Below, in pieces: positions 17,854 to 26,310 of a stretch of 64,000 bases of DNA; within the stretch, counting starts at the first letter, position 1, and each line of letters starts with the position of its first letter. The notes below the pieces were generated by a model. The model saw only the letters and a program-made list of their open reading frames with translations, did no database searches and was not told the origin of the DNA. The DNA comes from Variovorax sp. J22G73 (GTDB taxonomy: Bacteria; Pseudomonadota; Gammaproteobacteria; Burkholderiales; Burkholderiaceae_C). A program made the translations under genes and the position numbers. Location: contig NZ_JASZYK010000002.1 of the NCBI RefSeq assembly GCF_030317035.1, positions 310,001 to 374,000 of the forward strand. The letters run 5' to 3'.

Positions 17854-19488
17854 ATGCCACATCGAAAAAACCAAGCGTTGGAGGATTCACCCTTTTCGCT
17901 GCGCGCGGCGCCCGTGCGCCGACGACCTGGGTGGCCCATTCCTTTGATTCCCGCAGCCATGCAGGGCGCCGTGCTCGGTGCCTCGCTGCTGCTGGGCGGC
18001 TGCGCGGTCGGCCCCGATTTCAAGACACCCGATCTGCCGCCCGCCGCCCAGGGCGCCGACTACACGCCGGCTCCCATGCCCGCGCGCACCGCGCAGTCGG
18101 ACGTGCCGGGCGGCCAGTCGCAGGCGCTGCTGCCGGGCCGTGACATTCCCGCGCAGTGGTGGGACGTGTTCCATTCGGAGCCGCTCGACCAGTTGATTCG
18201 CGCCTCGCTCGCGCAGAGCCCCACGCTCGCGTCGGCCCAGGCCGCGCTGCGCCAGGCCGAAGCGACATACGACGCCAAGTCGGGCAACCTGCTGTGGCCG
18301 CAGGTCACTGGGCAGCTCGGCGCGCAGCGCGAGCGCGCGTCGGAAGTCAGCACGCAGGTGCCCGGCGGCCAGCTGCTCACGCTGTACAACGCATCGGTCA
18401 ACGTCAGCTACAACCTCGACGTGTTCGGCGGCTCGCGCAGGCAGCTCGAAGGCGCGCAGGCGGCCATCGAGGCGCAGCGCTACCAAGTGGAGGCGACGTA
18501 CCTCACGCTCACGTCCAACCTGGTGACCACGGCCATCCGCGAGGCCTCGCTGCGCGCGCAGCTGCAGGCCGCGCTCGAGGTGCTGCAGGCGCAGCGCGAC
18601 CAGCTCAACGTGATCGAAAAGCAGTTCGACACCGGCGCCATTCCCAAGTCGATCGTGCTGCAGCAGCGCACGCAGGTGGCGCAGACCACGGCCACGCTGC
18701 CACCCATCGAGAAGGCGCTGGCGCAAACGCGCCACCAGCTCGCGGTGTTCGCGGGCCGGTTGCCCTCGGAAGCGGGCCTGCCCGAGTTCGACCTGGCCAG
18801 CCTCTCGCTGCCTGACAGCCTGCCGCTGTCGCTGCCTTCCGAGCTGGCGCGCCAGCGGCCCGACGTGCGCGCCAGCGAGGCGCAGCTGCACCAGGCCAGC
18901 GCGGCGGTCGGCGTGGCCACGGCCAACCTCTACCCGCAGATACAGCTGAGCGCCAGCTACGGCAATGCCGCGCTGCGCGCGCGCGACCTGTTCACCGGCC
19001 CGACCACGCTGTGGAACATCGGCGCCGGGCTCACGCAGCCGATCTTCAACGGCGGCGCCCTGCGCGCGCAGCAGCGCGCGGCGGTGGCGGCCTACGACTC
19101 GGCCGCGGCGCAGTACCGCAACACCGTGCTGGGCGCCTTCCAGAACGTGGCCGACGCGCTGCGCGCGCTCGAGCTCGATGCCACCGCGCTGCAGACCCAG
19201 GCCACGGCCGAGTCGCTGGCCCGGCAGTCGCTGGACCTGTCGACCGCGCAGTTCCGCGCGGGCGCCGTGAGCTACGTGACCTTGCTGACCGCGCAGCAGG
19301 CCTGGCTGCAGACCCACACCGCGCTGGTGCAGGCGCAGGCCGCGCGCTATGCCGACACGGCCGCCCTGTTCCAGGCGCTGGGCGGCGGCTGGTGGAACCG
19401 CGGCGCGCTGGCCGACGCGGTGATCGCACCGGGCCAGGCCGCAGCGCCACCGTTGCCCTTGCCTGAACAGGCCGCGGCCAAGAACTGA
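17854..19488 (+). CDS. RND efflux outer-membrane lipoprotein, NodT/OprM family
   Basis: A protein of 544 residues. A hydrophobic signal ends in a lipobox LLGGC with Cys at residue 50, followed by AVGPDFKTPDLPP and WWDVFHSEPLDQLI, the standard opening of NodT-type outer-membrane factors. Later come LARQRPDVRASEAQL and NLYPQIQLSASYG, then long alpha-barrel coiled coils. It forms the outer-membrane channel of the efflux pump encoded by the next two genes. ATG 17854 follows TACAAA (17839-17844) at -10 distance, so it may be leaderless; an in-frame start at 17836 overlaps that box. Confidence 0.9.
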   Translation: MPHRKNQALEDSPFSLRAAPVRRRPGWPIPLIPAAMQGAVLGASLLLGGCAVGPDFKTPDLPPAAQGADYTPAPMPARTAQSDVPGGQSQALLPGRDIPAQWWDVFHSEPLDQLIRASLAQSPTLASAQAALRQAEATYDAKSGNLLWPQVTGQLGAQRERASEVSTQVPGGQLLTLYNASVNVSYNLDVFGGSRRQLEGAQAAIEAQRYQVEATYLTLTSNLVTTAIREASLRAQLQAALEVLQAQRDQLNVIEKQFDTGAIPKSIVLQQRTQVAQTTATLPPIEKALAQTRHQLAVFAGRLPSEAGLPEFDLASLSLPDSLPLSLPSELARQRPDVRASEAQLHQASAAVGVATANLYPQIQLSASYGNAALRARDLFTGPTTLWNIGAGLTQPIFNGGALRAQQRAAVAAYDSAAAQYRNTVLGAFQNVADALRALELDATALQTQATAESLARQSLDLSTAQFRAGAVSYVTLLTAQQAWLQTHTALVQAQAARYADTAALFQALGGGWWNRGALADAVIAPGQAAAPPLPLPEQAAAKN

Positions 19489-19521
19489 ACACCTCCCCAA
19501 ACTCCAAGAAAAAGACGACCT

Positions 19522-20712
19522 ATGACCCGGAGAATGATCATCATGATCGGCTGCGTCCTGCTGCTGGTCGCCGTGCTCGCGCTCGGCAAGTTCCTGCAGA
19601 TCCGCGCGCTGATCGCGGCCGTGCCCAAGCCCGGTCCGCAGACCGTGTCCACGGCCGAGGTGCAGAAGATGCAGTGGCAGTCGCAGTTCACCGCCGTGGG
19701 CACGCTGAACCCGGTGCGCGGCGCCGACCTGAGCACCGAGGTGGCGGGCCTGGTGCGCAACGTGCACTTCAAGTCGGGGCAGGACGTGAAGGCCGGCGCG
19801 CTGCTGGTCGAGCTGAACGCCGACTCCGACATCGCCCTGCTGCACTCGGCCGAAGCGGCGGCCGCGCAGGCCGCCACGGTGCTCAAGCGCGACCAGGCGC
19901 AGCTGGCGATCCAGGCCGTGAGCCAGGCGCAGATCGACGCTGACACCAACGACCTGAAGGCCAAGCGCGCGCAGGTCGAGCAGCAGGCCGCGGTGGTGGC
20001 CAAGAAGTCGATTCGCGCGCCCTTCGCGGGCCGCCTGGGCATCTCGGGGCTGAACCCGGGGCAGTACGTGAACGCCGGCGACAAGCTGGTCACGCTGCAG
20101 ACGCTGGACCCGATCTACGTCGACTTTTCCCTGCCGCAGCAGCAGCTCGCGGGGCTGGCGGTGGGCCAGGTGGTGAACCTGTCGGTCGACACCTTCCCGG
20201 ACCAGACCTTCAGCGGCAAGATCAACGCGATCAGCCCCAAGGTCGATTCGGCCACGCGCAACGTGCAGGTGGAAGCCACCGTGGCCAACCCCAAGCAGGT
20301 GCTGCTGCCGGGCATGTTCGCCAACGTGAAGATCGACATCGGCGGCACGCAGGAGCGGCTCACGCTGCCCTCCACAGCCGTGACCTACAACCCGTACGGC
20401 TCGACGGTGTACGTGGTGAAGCAGGCCGAGGCGCCCAAGCCGGGCGCGCCAGGTGCAGCCGGTACACCGGGTGCAGCCGGAACGCCCGCGCCCACCACAG
20501 ACGCCCAGGGCAAGCCGCAGCTCGTGGCCCAGCAGATCTTCGTGGAGACCGGCCCGACGCGCGGCGACCAGATCTCCATCGTCAAGGGCCTGGAAGCCGG
20601 CCAGGTGGTGGTCAGCAGCGGCCAGAACAAGCTGAAGAACGGTACGCCGGTCACGGTGGACAACAGCGTCCAGCCGACCAACGACGCGAACCCGAAGCCG
20701 CAGGAAAAGTGA
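19522..20712 (+). CDS. RND efflux periplasmic adaptor (membrane fusion protein)
   Basis: A protein of 396 residues with an N-terminal membrane anchor (MIIMIGCVLLLVAVLALGKF), then the paired lipoyl/barrel-sandwich halves (VGTLNPVRGADLSTEVAGLV; SIRAPFAGRLGISGLNPGQYV) flanking a short helical hairpin. It bridges the inner-membrane pump and the outer-membrane channel. Between residues about 300 and 335 there is a low-complexity Pro/Gly/Ala stretch (PGAPGAAGTPGAAGTPAP) not usual in the family. It lies 33 bases after the outer-membrane gene. Confidence 0.9.
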   Translation: MTRRMIIMIGCVLLLVAVLALGKFLQIRALIAAVPKPGPQTVSTAEVQKMQWQSQFTAVGTLNPVRGADLSTEVAGLVRNVHFKSGQDVKAGALLVELNADSDIALLHSAEAAAAQAATVLKRDQAQLAIQAVSQAQIDADTNDLKAKRAQVEQQAAVVAKKSIRAPFAGRLGISGLNPGQYVNAGDKLVTLQTLDPIYVDFSLPQQQLAGLAVGQVVNLSVDTFPDQTFSGKINAISPKVDSATRNVQVEATVANPKQVLLPGMFANVKIDIGGTQERLTLPSTAVTYNPYGSTVYVVKQAEAPKPGAPGAAGTPGAAGTPAPTTDAQGKPQLVAQQIFVETGPTRGDQISIVKGLEAGQVVVSSGQNKLKNGTPVTVDNSVQPTNDANPKPQEK

Positions 20713-20722
20713 GGCCCGCCGC

Positions 20723-23700
20723 ATGAACTTCACCGACATCTTCATCCGCCGGCCCGTGCTGGCGATGGTGGTGAGCCTGCTGATCGTGGTGCTGGGGTTG
20801 CGCGCGTTGTCCGGCCTGCCGGTCAACCAGTACCCCAAGACCGAGAACGGCGTGGTCACCATCAGCACCGCCTACTACGGGGCCGACGCGGCCACGGTCG
20901 CGGGCTTCATCACGCAGCCGCTGGAGGCGGCCGTGTCGCAGGCGCAGGGCATCGACTACCTGTCGTCGTCCAGCAGCCTGGGCGTGTCGACCATCACGGC
21001 CACGCTGCGGCTGAACTACGACTCCAACCGCGCGCTGACCGAGATCAACACCCAGGTGAACTCGGTGCGCAACCAGCTGCCGCCGCAGGCGCAGCAACCG
21101 GTGCTCACGGTGGCCACGGGCCAGACCACCGATGCGATGTACATCGGCTTCTACAGCGACACGCTGCCCAACAACAACGTGACCGACTTCCTGGTGCGCG
21201 TGGTGCAGCCCAAGCTCAACGCCATTCCGGGCGTGCAGACGGCCGAAATCCTGGGTGCGCGCACCTTCGCGCTGCGGGCCTGGCTCGACGCGCAGAAGAT
21301 GGCCGCCTACGGCGTGACCGCCACCGACGTGAGCGCCGCGCTGGCCGCCAACAACTACCTGGCGGCGGTGGGCACCAGCAAGGGCCAGATGGTGAGCGTG
21401 CCGCTCACGGCCGGCACCTCGCTGCACAGCGTGGACGAGTTCAAGCAGCTGTCGGTCAAGAGCAGCAACGGCGCCATCGTGCGCCTGCAGGACGTGGCCA
21501 ACGTGACGCTGGGCTCGGAGAACTACGACTTCAACGTGGCCTTCAACGGCGTGCGCTCGGTGTTCATCGGCATCAAGGTCGCGCCGGAGGCCAACATCCT
21601 CGACGTGGCCAAGCAGGTGCGCACCGTGTTCCCCGACCTGCAGTCGCAGCTGCCCACGGGGCTGACCGGCAAGATCGTCTACGACTCCACCGACTTCATC
21701 AACACGTCCATCAGCGAGGTGATCAAGACGCTGGTCGAGGCGCTGGTGATCGTGACGGTGGTGATCTACCTGTTCCTGGGCAGCTTCCGCGCGGTGGTGG
21801 TGCCCGTCATTGCGATGCCGCTGTCGCTCATCGGCACCTTCTTCGTGATGCTGGTGCTGGGCTACTCCATCAATCTGCTCACGCTGCTGGCGCTGGTGCT
21901 GGCGATCGGGCTGGTGGTGGACGACGCCATCATCGTGGTGGAGAACGTCGACCGGCACATGCGCGAGGGCAAGTCGCCCATGCAGGCCTCGCTGCTGGCC
22001 GCGCGCGAACTGGGCGGGCCGATCCTGGCGATGACGGTGGTGCTGGTGGCGGTGTACGTGCCCATCGGCTTCCAGGGCGGGCTCACCGGTTCGCTGTTCA
22101 CCGAGTTCGCGTTCACGCTCGCGGGTTCGGTGGTGGTGTCGGGCATCGTCGCGCTCACGCTGTCGCCCATGATGTGCTCGCGCTTCTTCAAGCCCGAGCA
22201 GGACAGCGGCAAGTTCGCGACCTTCATCGAGCACACCTTCGAGCGCGTGCACCGGCGCTACCAGCTGATATTGCGCGGCGTGCTGAAGACCTGGCCGGTG
22301 ATGATCGTGATGGGCGTCATCCTGGTGGCGCTGCTGTTCGTGATGTTCAAGATGTCGAAGTCGGAGCTCGCGCCCGAGGAAGACCAGGGCATCGTGCTGT
22401 CGCAGGTGGTGGGCGCCCCCACGGCCACCATCAACCAGATGCAGACCTATGCGGACCAGATCTTCAAGGTGGCGCACGACACGCCCGAGTACGAGCAGCT
22501 GTTCCAGCTGACCGGCGTGCCCAGCACCAATGCGGGCATTGCCGGCGTGCTGCTCAAGCCCTGGGACCAGCGCACGCGCAGCGCGCACGACATCCAGACC
22601 GACCTGCAGAAGCGCTGGAACGGCATTGCCGGCGCCAAGGTGGTGGCCTTTCAGTTCCCGGCGCTGCCGGGCGCCTCGGGGCTGCCGGTGCAGTTCGTCA
22701 TCAAGACCACCGAGCCCTTCGAGAACCTGAACACGCTGGCGCAGCAGATCATGGACAAGGCGCGCGCCGACGGAAAGTTCTACTACATCGACGCCGACCT
22801 GAAGATCGACCTGCCGCAGGCCACCGTGGTGGTCGACCGCGACAAGATCGCCACGCTGGGCATCACGCAGCAGGACGTGGGCAACGCCATGGGCGCCGCG
22901 CTGGGTGGCGGCTACGTCAACTACTTCTCGATCTCGGGGCGCTCGTACAAGGTGATTCCGCAGGTGCAGCAGGTCGACCGGCTCAACCCGTCGGACGTGC
23001 TCAACTTCTACATCAAGACCCCGAACGGCGTGGTGCCCGCGAGCACCGTGGCCAGCCTGAAGTACACGGTGCAACCCGAAACAGTGAACCACTTCCAGCA
23101 GCTGAACTCCGTGACCATCCAGGGCGTGCCCAGCGGCACGCAGGGCGAGACGCTGGAGTACCTGCGCGGCGTGGTGCAGCAGCTGGCGCCCAGCGGCTAC
23201 ACGGTCGACTACTCGGGCCAGTCGCGGCAGTTCGTGCAGGAGTCGGGCAACTTCGCCATCACCTTCCTGTTCGCGCTGATCATCGTGTTCCTGGCGCTGG
23301 CGGCGCAGTTCGAGAGCTTCCGCGACCCGGTGGTCATCCTGGTGTCGGTGCCGCTCGCGCTGTTCGGCGCCATGATCTTCATCTTCTGGGGCTTCGCCTC
23401 GATGAACATCTACACGCAGGTGGGGCTGGTGACGCTCATGGGCCTCATCAGCAAGCACGGCATCCTGATCGTGGAAGTGGCCAACCGGCTGCAGAAGCAG
23501 GGCCTGAGCAAGCTGGACGCCATCGTGGAGGCGGCGGGCACGCGGCTGCGGCCCATCCTGATGACGACCGCGGCCATGGTGTTCGGCGTGCTGCCGCTGG
23601 TCATCGCCTCGGGCGCGGGCGCGGCGGGCCGCAAGGCGATGGGCATCGTGATCTTCAGCGGGCTGTCGATCGGCACGTTGTTCACGCTGTTCGTGGTGCC

Positions 23701-23830
23701 GGCGATGTACCTGGCCATCGCGGCGCGGCACGAGAAGGAAGAAAGCGAAGAGAGTGAACATGGCGCGCATGGGGGCCATGGCGCCGCACCGGTACCGGCA
23801 CTGCCGGGAAGCGTGGCGCCGGAAGCCTGA
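20723..23830 (+). CDS. RND multidrug efflux permease, HAE1 family
   Basis: A protein of 1,035 residues, the usual AcrB/MexB-like length. Landmarks: MNFTDIFIRRPVLAMVVSLL at the start, two large periplasmic loops, and in TM4 GLVVDDAIIVVEN with the proton-relay Asp pair; the second half has FLALAAQFESFRDPVVILVS and GLISKHGILIVEVAN. It exchanges protons for drugs in a tripartite pump with the two genes upstream, 10 bases away. The C-terminus is His/Gly-rich. No regulator gene adjoins the operon. Confidence 0.94.
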   Translation: MNFTDIFIRRPVLAMVVSLLIVVLGLRALSGLPVNQYPKTENGVVTISTAYYGADAATVAGFITQPLEAAVSQAQGIDYLSSSSSLGVSTITATLRLNYDSNRALTEINTQVNSVRNQLPPQAQQPVLTVATGQTTDAMYIGFYSDTLPNNNVTDFLVRVVQPKLNAIPGVQTAEILGARTFALRAWLDAQKMAAYGVTATDVSAALAANNYLAAVGTSKGQMVSVPLTAGTSLHSVDEFKQLSVKSSNGAIVRLQDVANVTLGSENYDFNVAFNGVRSVFIGIKVAPEANILDVAKQVRTVFPDLQSQLPTGLTGKIVYDSTDFINTSISEVIKTLVEALVIVTVVIYLFLGSFRAVVVPVIAMPLSLIGTFFVMLVLGYSINLLTLLALVLAIGLVVDDAIIVVENVDRHMREGKSPMQASLLAARELGGPILAMTVVLVAVYVPIGFQGGLTGSLFTEFAFTLAGSVVVSGIVALTLSPMMCSRFFKPEQDSGKFATFIEHTFERVHRRYQLILRGVLKTWPVMIVMGVILVALLFVMFKMSKSELAPEEDQGIVLSQVVGAPTATINQMQTYADQIFKVAHDTPEYEQLFQLTGVPSTNAGIAGVLLKPWDQRTRSAHDIQTDLQKRWNGIAGAKVVAFQFPALPGASGLPVQFVIKTTEPFENLNTLAQQIMDKARADGKFYYIDADLKIDLPQATVVVDRDKIATLGITQQDVGNAMGAALGGGYVNYFSISGRSYKVIPQVQQVDRLNPSDVLNFYIKTPNGVVPASTVASLKYTVQPETVNHFQQLNSVTIQGVPSGTQGETLEYLRGVVQQLAPSGYTVDYSGQSRQFVQESGNFAITFLFALIIVFLALAAQFESFRDPVVILVSVPLALFGAMIFIFWGFASMNIYTQVGLVTLMGLISKHGILIVEVANRLQKQGLSKLDAIVEAAGTRLRPILMTTAAMVFGVLPLVIASGAGAAGRKAMGIVIFSGLSIGTLFTLFVVPAMYLAIAARHEKEESEESEHGAHGGHGAAPVPALPGSVAPEA

Positions 23831-23884
23831 ACCCGTACGCACGCACGCTCTGTCGCTCTCTCGTTCTTTCAGCCCCGCAACACC

Positions 23885-23916
23885 AAGCCCGCTGCCCGCA
23901 AGGGAGCGGGCTTTTT
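23885..23916 (+). terminator. Rho-independent terminator of the efflux operon
   Basis: AAGCCCGCT (23885-23893) pairs with AGCGGGCTT (23904-23912), and the T-run continues to 23914. Confidence 0.85.
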
Positions 23917-23922
23917 CAACGC

Positions 23923-26064
23923 TCAGTGCTCGCCGCTGGCCTCGCGCCGGGAGAACCACTCGAGCAGGTCGCCCGCCGGCAACGGGCGCGAGAACAAGAA
24001 GCCCTGCAGCTCGTCGCAGCCCATGGCCAGCAGGATGTCGCGCTGCGCCTCGTTCTCCACGCCTTCGGCCACCACGCTCAGCCCCAGCGCATGGGCCAGC
24101 CGGATGACGGCGTCGACCACGGCGCGGGCGTCTTCCTTGACCTGCAGGTCCTGCACGAAGCTGCGGTCGATCTTCACCTGGCGCGCCGGCAGCTTGCGCA
24201 GGTGGCTCAGGCTGGAGTAACCCGTGCCGAAGTCGTCGATCGACAGGAACACACCCACGCGCGCCAGCCCCTCGAAGGTGCGCTGCGTGGCCTTGATGTC
24301 TTCCATGGCCACCGACTCGGTGATCTCGCACAGCAGCAGCGCCGCGGGAATGTCGTGCCTGGCCAGCGCCTGCTCCACGCGCGCGACGAAGTCGATCTCG
24401 CGCAGCTGCATCACCGACAGGTTCACCGCCACGCACATCCAGGTGCCCTGCGAGCGCCACTGCGCAATCTGCCGGCAGGCTTCGTCCAGTATCCAGTCGC
24501 CCAGCCGCACGATCAGCCCGAAGCGCTCGGCCAGCCCGATGAACTCTGTGGGGCCGATGAGCCCGTGCTGCGGATGGTTCCAGCGCACCAGCGCCTCCAC
24601 GCCGCTCAGCTTGTCGCCCACGCCGTTGATCTTGGGCTGGTAGTACAGCTCGAACTGCTTGAGCTCGACCGCGCGGCGCAGGTCGCTTTGCAGCTGCAGC
24701 TGCTTGGCCACGTCGGCGCCCATGTGCGACTCGAACATCACGTAGTTGCCGCCGCCCCCTCGCTTTGCCTCGTACATGGCCGCGTCGGCGTTGGCCACCA
24801 GCTTGTCGGGCTCGCCCTGCTCCGGGTGCAGCACGATGCCGATGGAGCACGCGATCTGCAGCTGCTTGCCCAGCACGCTGAAAGGTTCGCTGAGCGCGCG
24901 CAGCACGCGGTTGGCGGCCTGCGCGCATTCGGCGCGGTCGTGCACGCCTTCGAGCAGCAGCAGGAACTCGTCGCCGCCGATGCGCGCCACGGTGTCGCTC
25001 TCGCGCGTGGTGTTGGCCAGCCGCTCGGCGGCGGCGCGCAAGATCTGGTCGCCGGCCGCGTGGCCAAAGGAATCGTTGATCGGCTTGAAGCCGTCGAGGT
25101 CCACGAAAAGCACGGCAATGCGCTCTTCCACCTGCAGCTGGTTGGCGCGCTCCATGCGCAGCAGCGCGTGGCGCAGCCGGTCTTCGAACAGCACCCGGTT
25201 GGGCAGGCCGGTGAGCGCATCGGTGAAGGCGCGCTTCTGAAGTTCGCGGTTGGCCTCGGTGAGCTCGACGTTGGCTTCCTCGAGCGAGCGCGACAGGCGC
25301 CTGGCCACCTGCTGCAGCCGCGACTCCAGGATGGAGGTGAACAGCGTGCCCAGCAGCAGCAGGCCCGACGCCATCACCACGATGGCGGTGAGCCCCGAGC
25401 CGTACAGGTCGCCGGCGCTGCGGCACACCGAATTCAGCGGAAAGTTGGCGGCCGCCATGCCCGTGTAGTGCATGCCGCAGATCGCAATGCCCATCACCAC
25501 CGCGGCCAGCAGTTGGAAGGCCACGCGGTGGGCGCTGTTCACGCCGCCGAGCTGCTTGAAGATGACCAGCGCCGCCGCCGAGGCGCCCAGGCCGATCAGC
25601 AGCGTCAGCACCACCGTGGGCATGTGCCAGACGATGGGCGGCGACATGTCGAGCGCCGCCATGCCGATGTAGTGCATGCCGCAGATGCCGACCGCCATGG
25701 CCAGCGAGGCGATGGCGATGCGCCGCAGTCCGTAGTCGGCCTCGCTGGCCACCCACAGCGCGATACCGGAGGCCGTGACGCCGGCCACCCACGAGGTCAG
25801 CGTCATCGCGCCCGAGAAGCCCAGCGCGATGGGCAGCGAAAAGCCCAGCATGCCGACGAAGTGCATCGCCCAGATGCCCGTGCCCATCGCGAACGACCCG
25901 ATGCCCCACCACAGCAGGTGCGGCCTGCCGCTGGCGTGGCGCACGCGGCGCGACAGGTCCAGCGCCACATAGGAGGCGAGCGTGGCCAGCAGCAGCGACG
26001 CGGCAACCACCCACAGGTTGTGGTGCGAGGGAAGAAAGGCCGGGAATGTGGGAGAGGTGTTCAC
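23923..26064 (-). CDS. MHYT-GGDEF-EAL cyclic-di-GMP signalling protein
   Basis: A protein of about 713 residues. The N-terminal third is a seven-helix MHYT sensor (repeated MHFVGM, MHYIGM, MHYTGM), thought to bind a metal and sense O2, NO or CO. A GGDEF domain follows (motif intact at residues 363-367 in RIGGDEF), then an EAL domain (EAL intact at 490-492 in GVEALVRW; later DDFGTGYSSL and GVENEAQR). Both catalytic motifs are intact, so either c-di-GMP synthesis or breakdown is possible. I use GTG 26064; ATG 26118 is also in frame but lies directly on the T-run of the tRNA terminator with no room for a ribosome site. An open frame continuing to 26214 merely reads through the tRNA. Confidence 0.9.
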   Translation of the reverse strand: MNTSPTFPAFLPSHHNLWVVAASLLLATLASYVALDLSRRVRHASGRPHLLWWGIGSFAMGTGIWAMHFVGMLGFSLPIALGFSGAMTLTSWVAGVTASGIALWVASEADYGLRRIAIASLAMAVGICGMHYIGMAALDMSPPIVWHMPTVVLTLLIGLGASAAALVIFKQLGGVNSAHRVAFQLLAAVVMGIAICGMHYTGMAAANFPLNSVCRSAGDLYGSGLTAIVVMASGLLLLGTLFTSILESRLQQVARRLSRSLEEANVELTEANRELQKRAFTDALTGLPNRVLFEDRLRHALLRMERANQLQVEERIAVLFVDLDGFKPINDSFGHAAGDQILRAAAERLANTTRESDTVARIGGDEFLLLLEGVHDRAECAQAANRVLRALSEPFSVLGKQLQIACSIGIVLHPEQGEPDKLVANADAAMYEAKRGGGGNYVMFESHMGADVAKQLQLQSDLRRAVELKQFELYYQPKINGVGDKLSGVEALVRWNHPQHGLIGPTEFIGLAERFGLIVRLGDWILDEACRQIAQWRSQGTWMCVAVNLSVMQLREIDFVARVEQALARHDIPAALLLCEITESVAMEDIKATQRTFEGLARVGVFLSIDDFGTGYSSLSHLRKLPARQVKIDRSFVQDLQVKEDARAVVDAVIRLAHALGLSVVAEGVENEAQRDILLAMGCDELQGFLFSRPLPAGDLLEWFSRREASGEH

Positions 26065-26121
26065 TGCGCTAATGACCTGGAGCTCGTGCAACGGATCGCG
26101 TGCCAAGCAGGAATTCATCCC

Positions 26122-26157
26122 AAGAAAAAAGCCAGCTATCGGGTAGACAGCTGGCTT
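26122..26157 (-). terminator. Rho-independent terminator downstream of the tRNA remnant
   Basis: Read on the minus strand, AAGCCAGCT pairs with AGCTGGCTT around an 11-base loop and is followed by TTTTTTCTT. It lies 24 bases past the CCA end of the tRNA-like sequence, as expected for a tRNA transcript. Confidence 0.85.
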
Positions 26158-26180
26158 TCGATGTTCCACAAAAAGATTCG

Positions 26181-26225
26181 TGGTAGGACGTACTGGATTC
26201 GAACCAGTGACCAACGGATTAAAAG
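26181..26225 (-). other. attL: 3' half of a tRNA-Lys(TTT)-like gene, cut in the anticodon loop
   Basis: On the minus strand 26225-26219 is CTTTTAA, an anticodon loop with TTT at the anticodon. It is followed by TCCGT, a variable region, the T arm ACTGG-TTCGAAT-CCAGT, an acceptor strand ACGTCCT, A and CCA. The bases that should form the 5' anticodon stem (26226-26230) read GCTTT and do not pair with TCCG, and no D arm or 5' acceptor follows, so the tRNA ends at the loop. Phage genes begin immediately to the right. This is the pattern of phage integration in a tRNA gene; the intact tRNA should be rebuilt at the far end of the prophage, outside the window. The lysine identity rests on the anticodon loop. 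Confidence 0.85.
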
Positions 26226-26310
26226 AAAGCTAGCAAGATTTTAGTGCCTTGATTTGAAAGGAAAAAAGTTGACTCATGCTACAGACCCCACATCGGACTG
26301 CGAGTTGGCG

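Noticed and set aside
20651..26014. A 1,787-codon minus-strand open frame opposite the efflux pump and through the GGDEF-EAL gene
   Set aside because: Antisense shadow produced by high-GC codon bias; composition is His/Arg/Gln-rich without domains, and real genes with full motifs occupy the other frames.
26065..26214. Upstream extension of the MHYT-GGDEF-EAL protein
   Set aside because: The extension translates the tRNA remnant and its terminator; no gene would start there.
26269..26297. Host sigma-70 promoter (TTGACT) ahead of the N-terminal polymerase gene
   Set aside because: At 17-base spacing the -10 would be ATCGGA, a poor match, and the site is inside the possible coding region.
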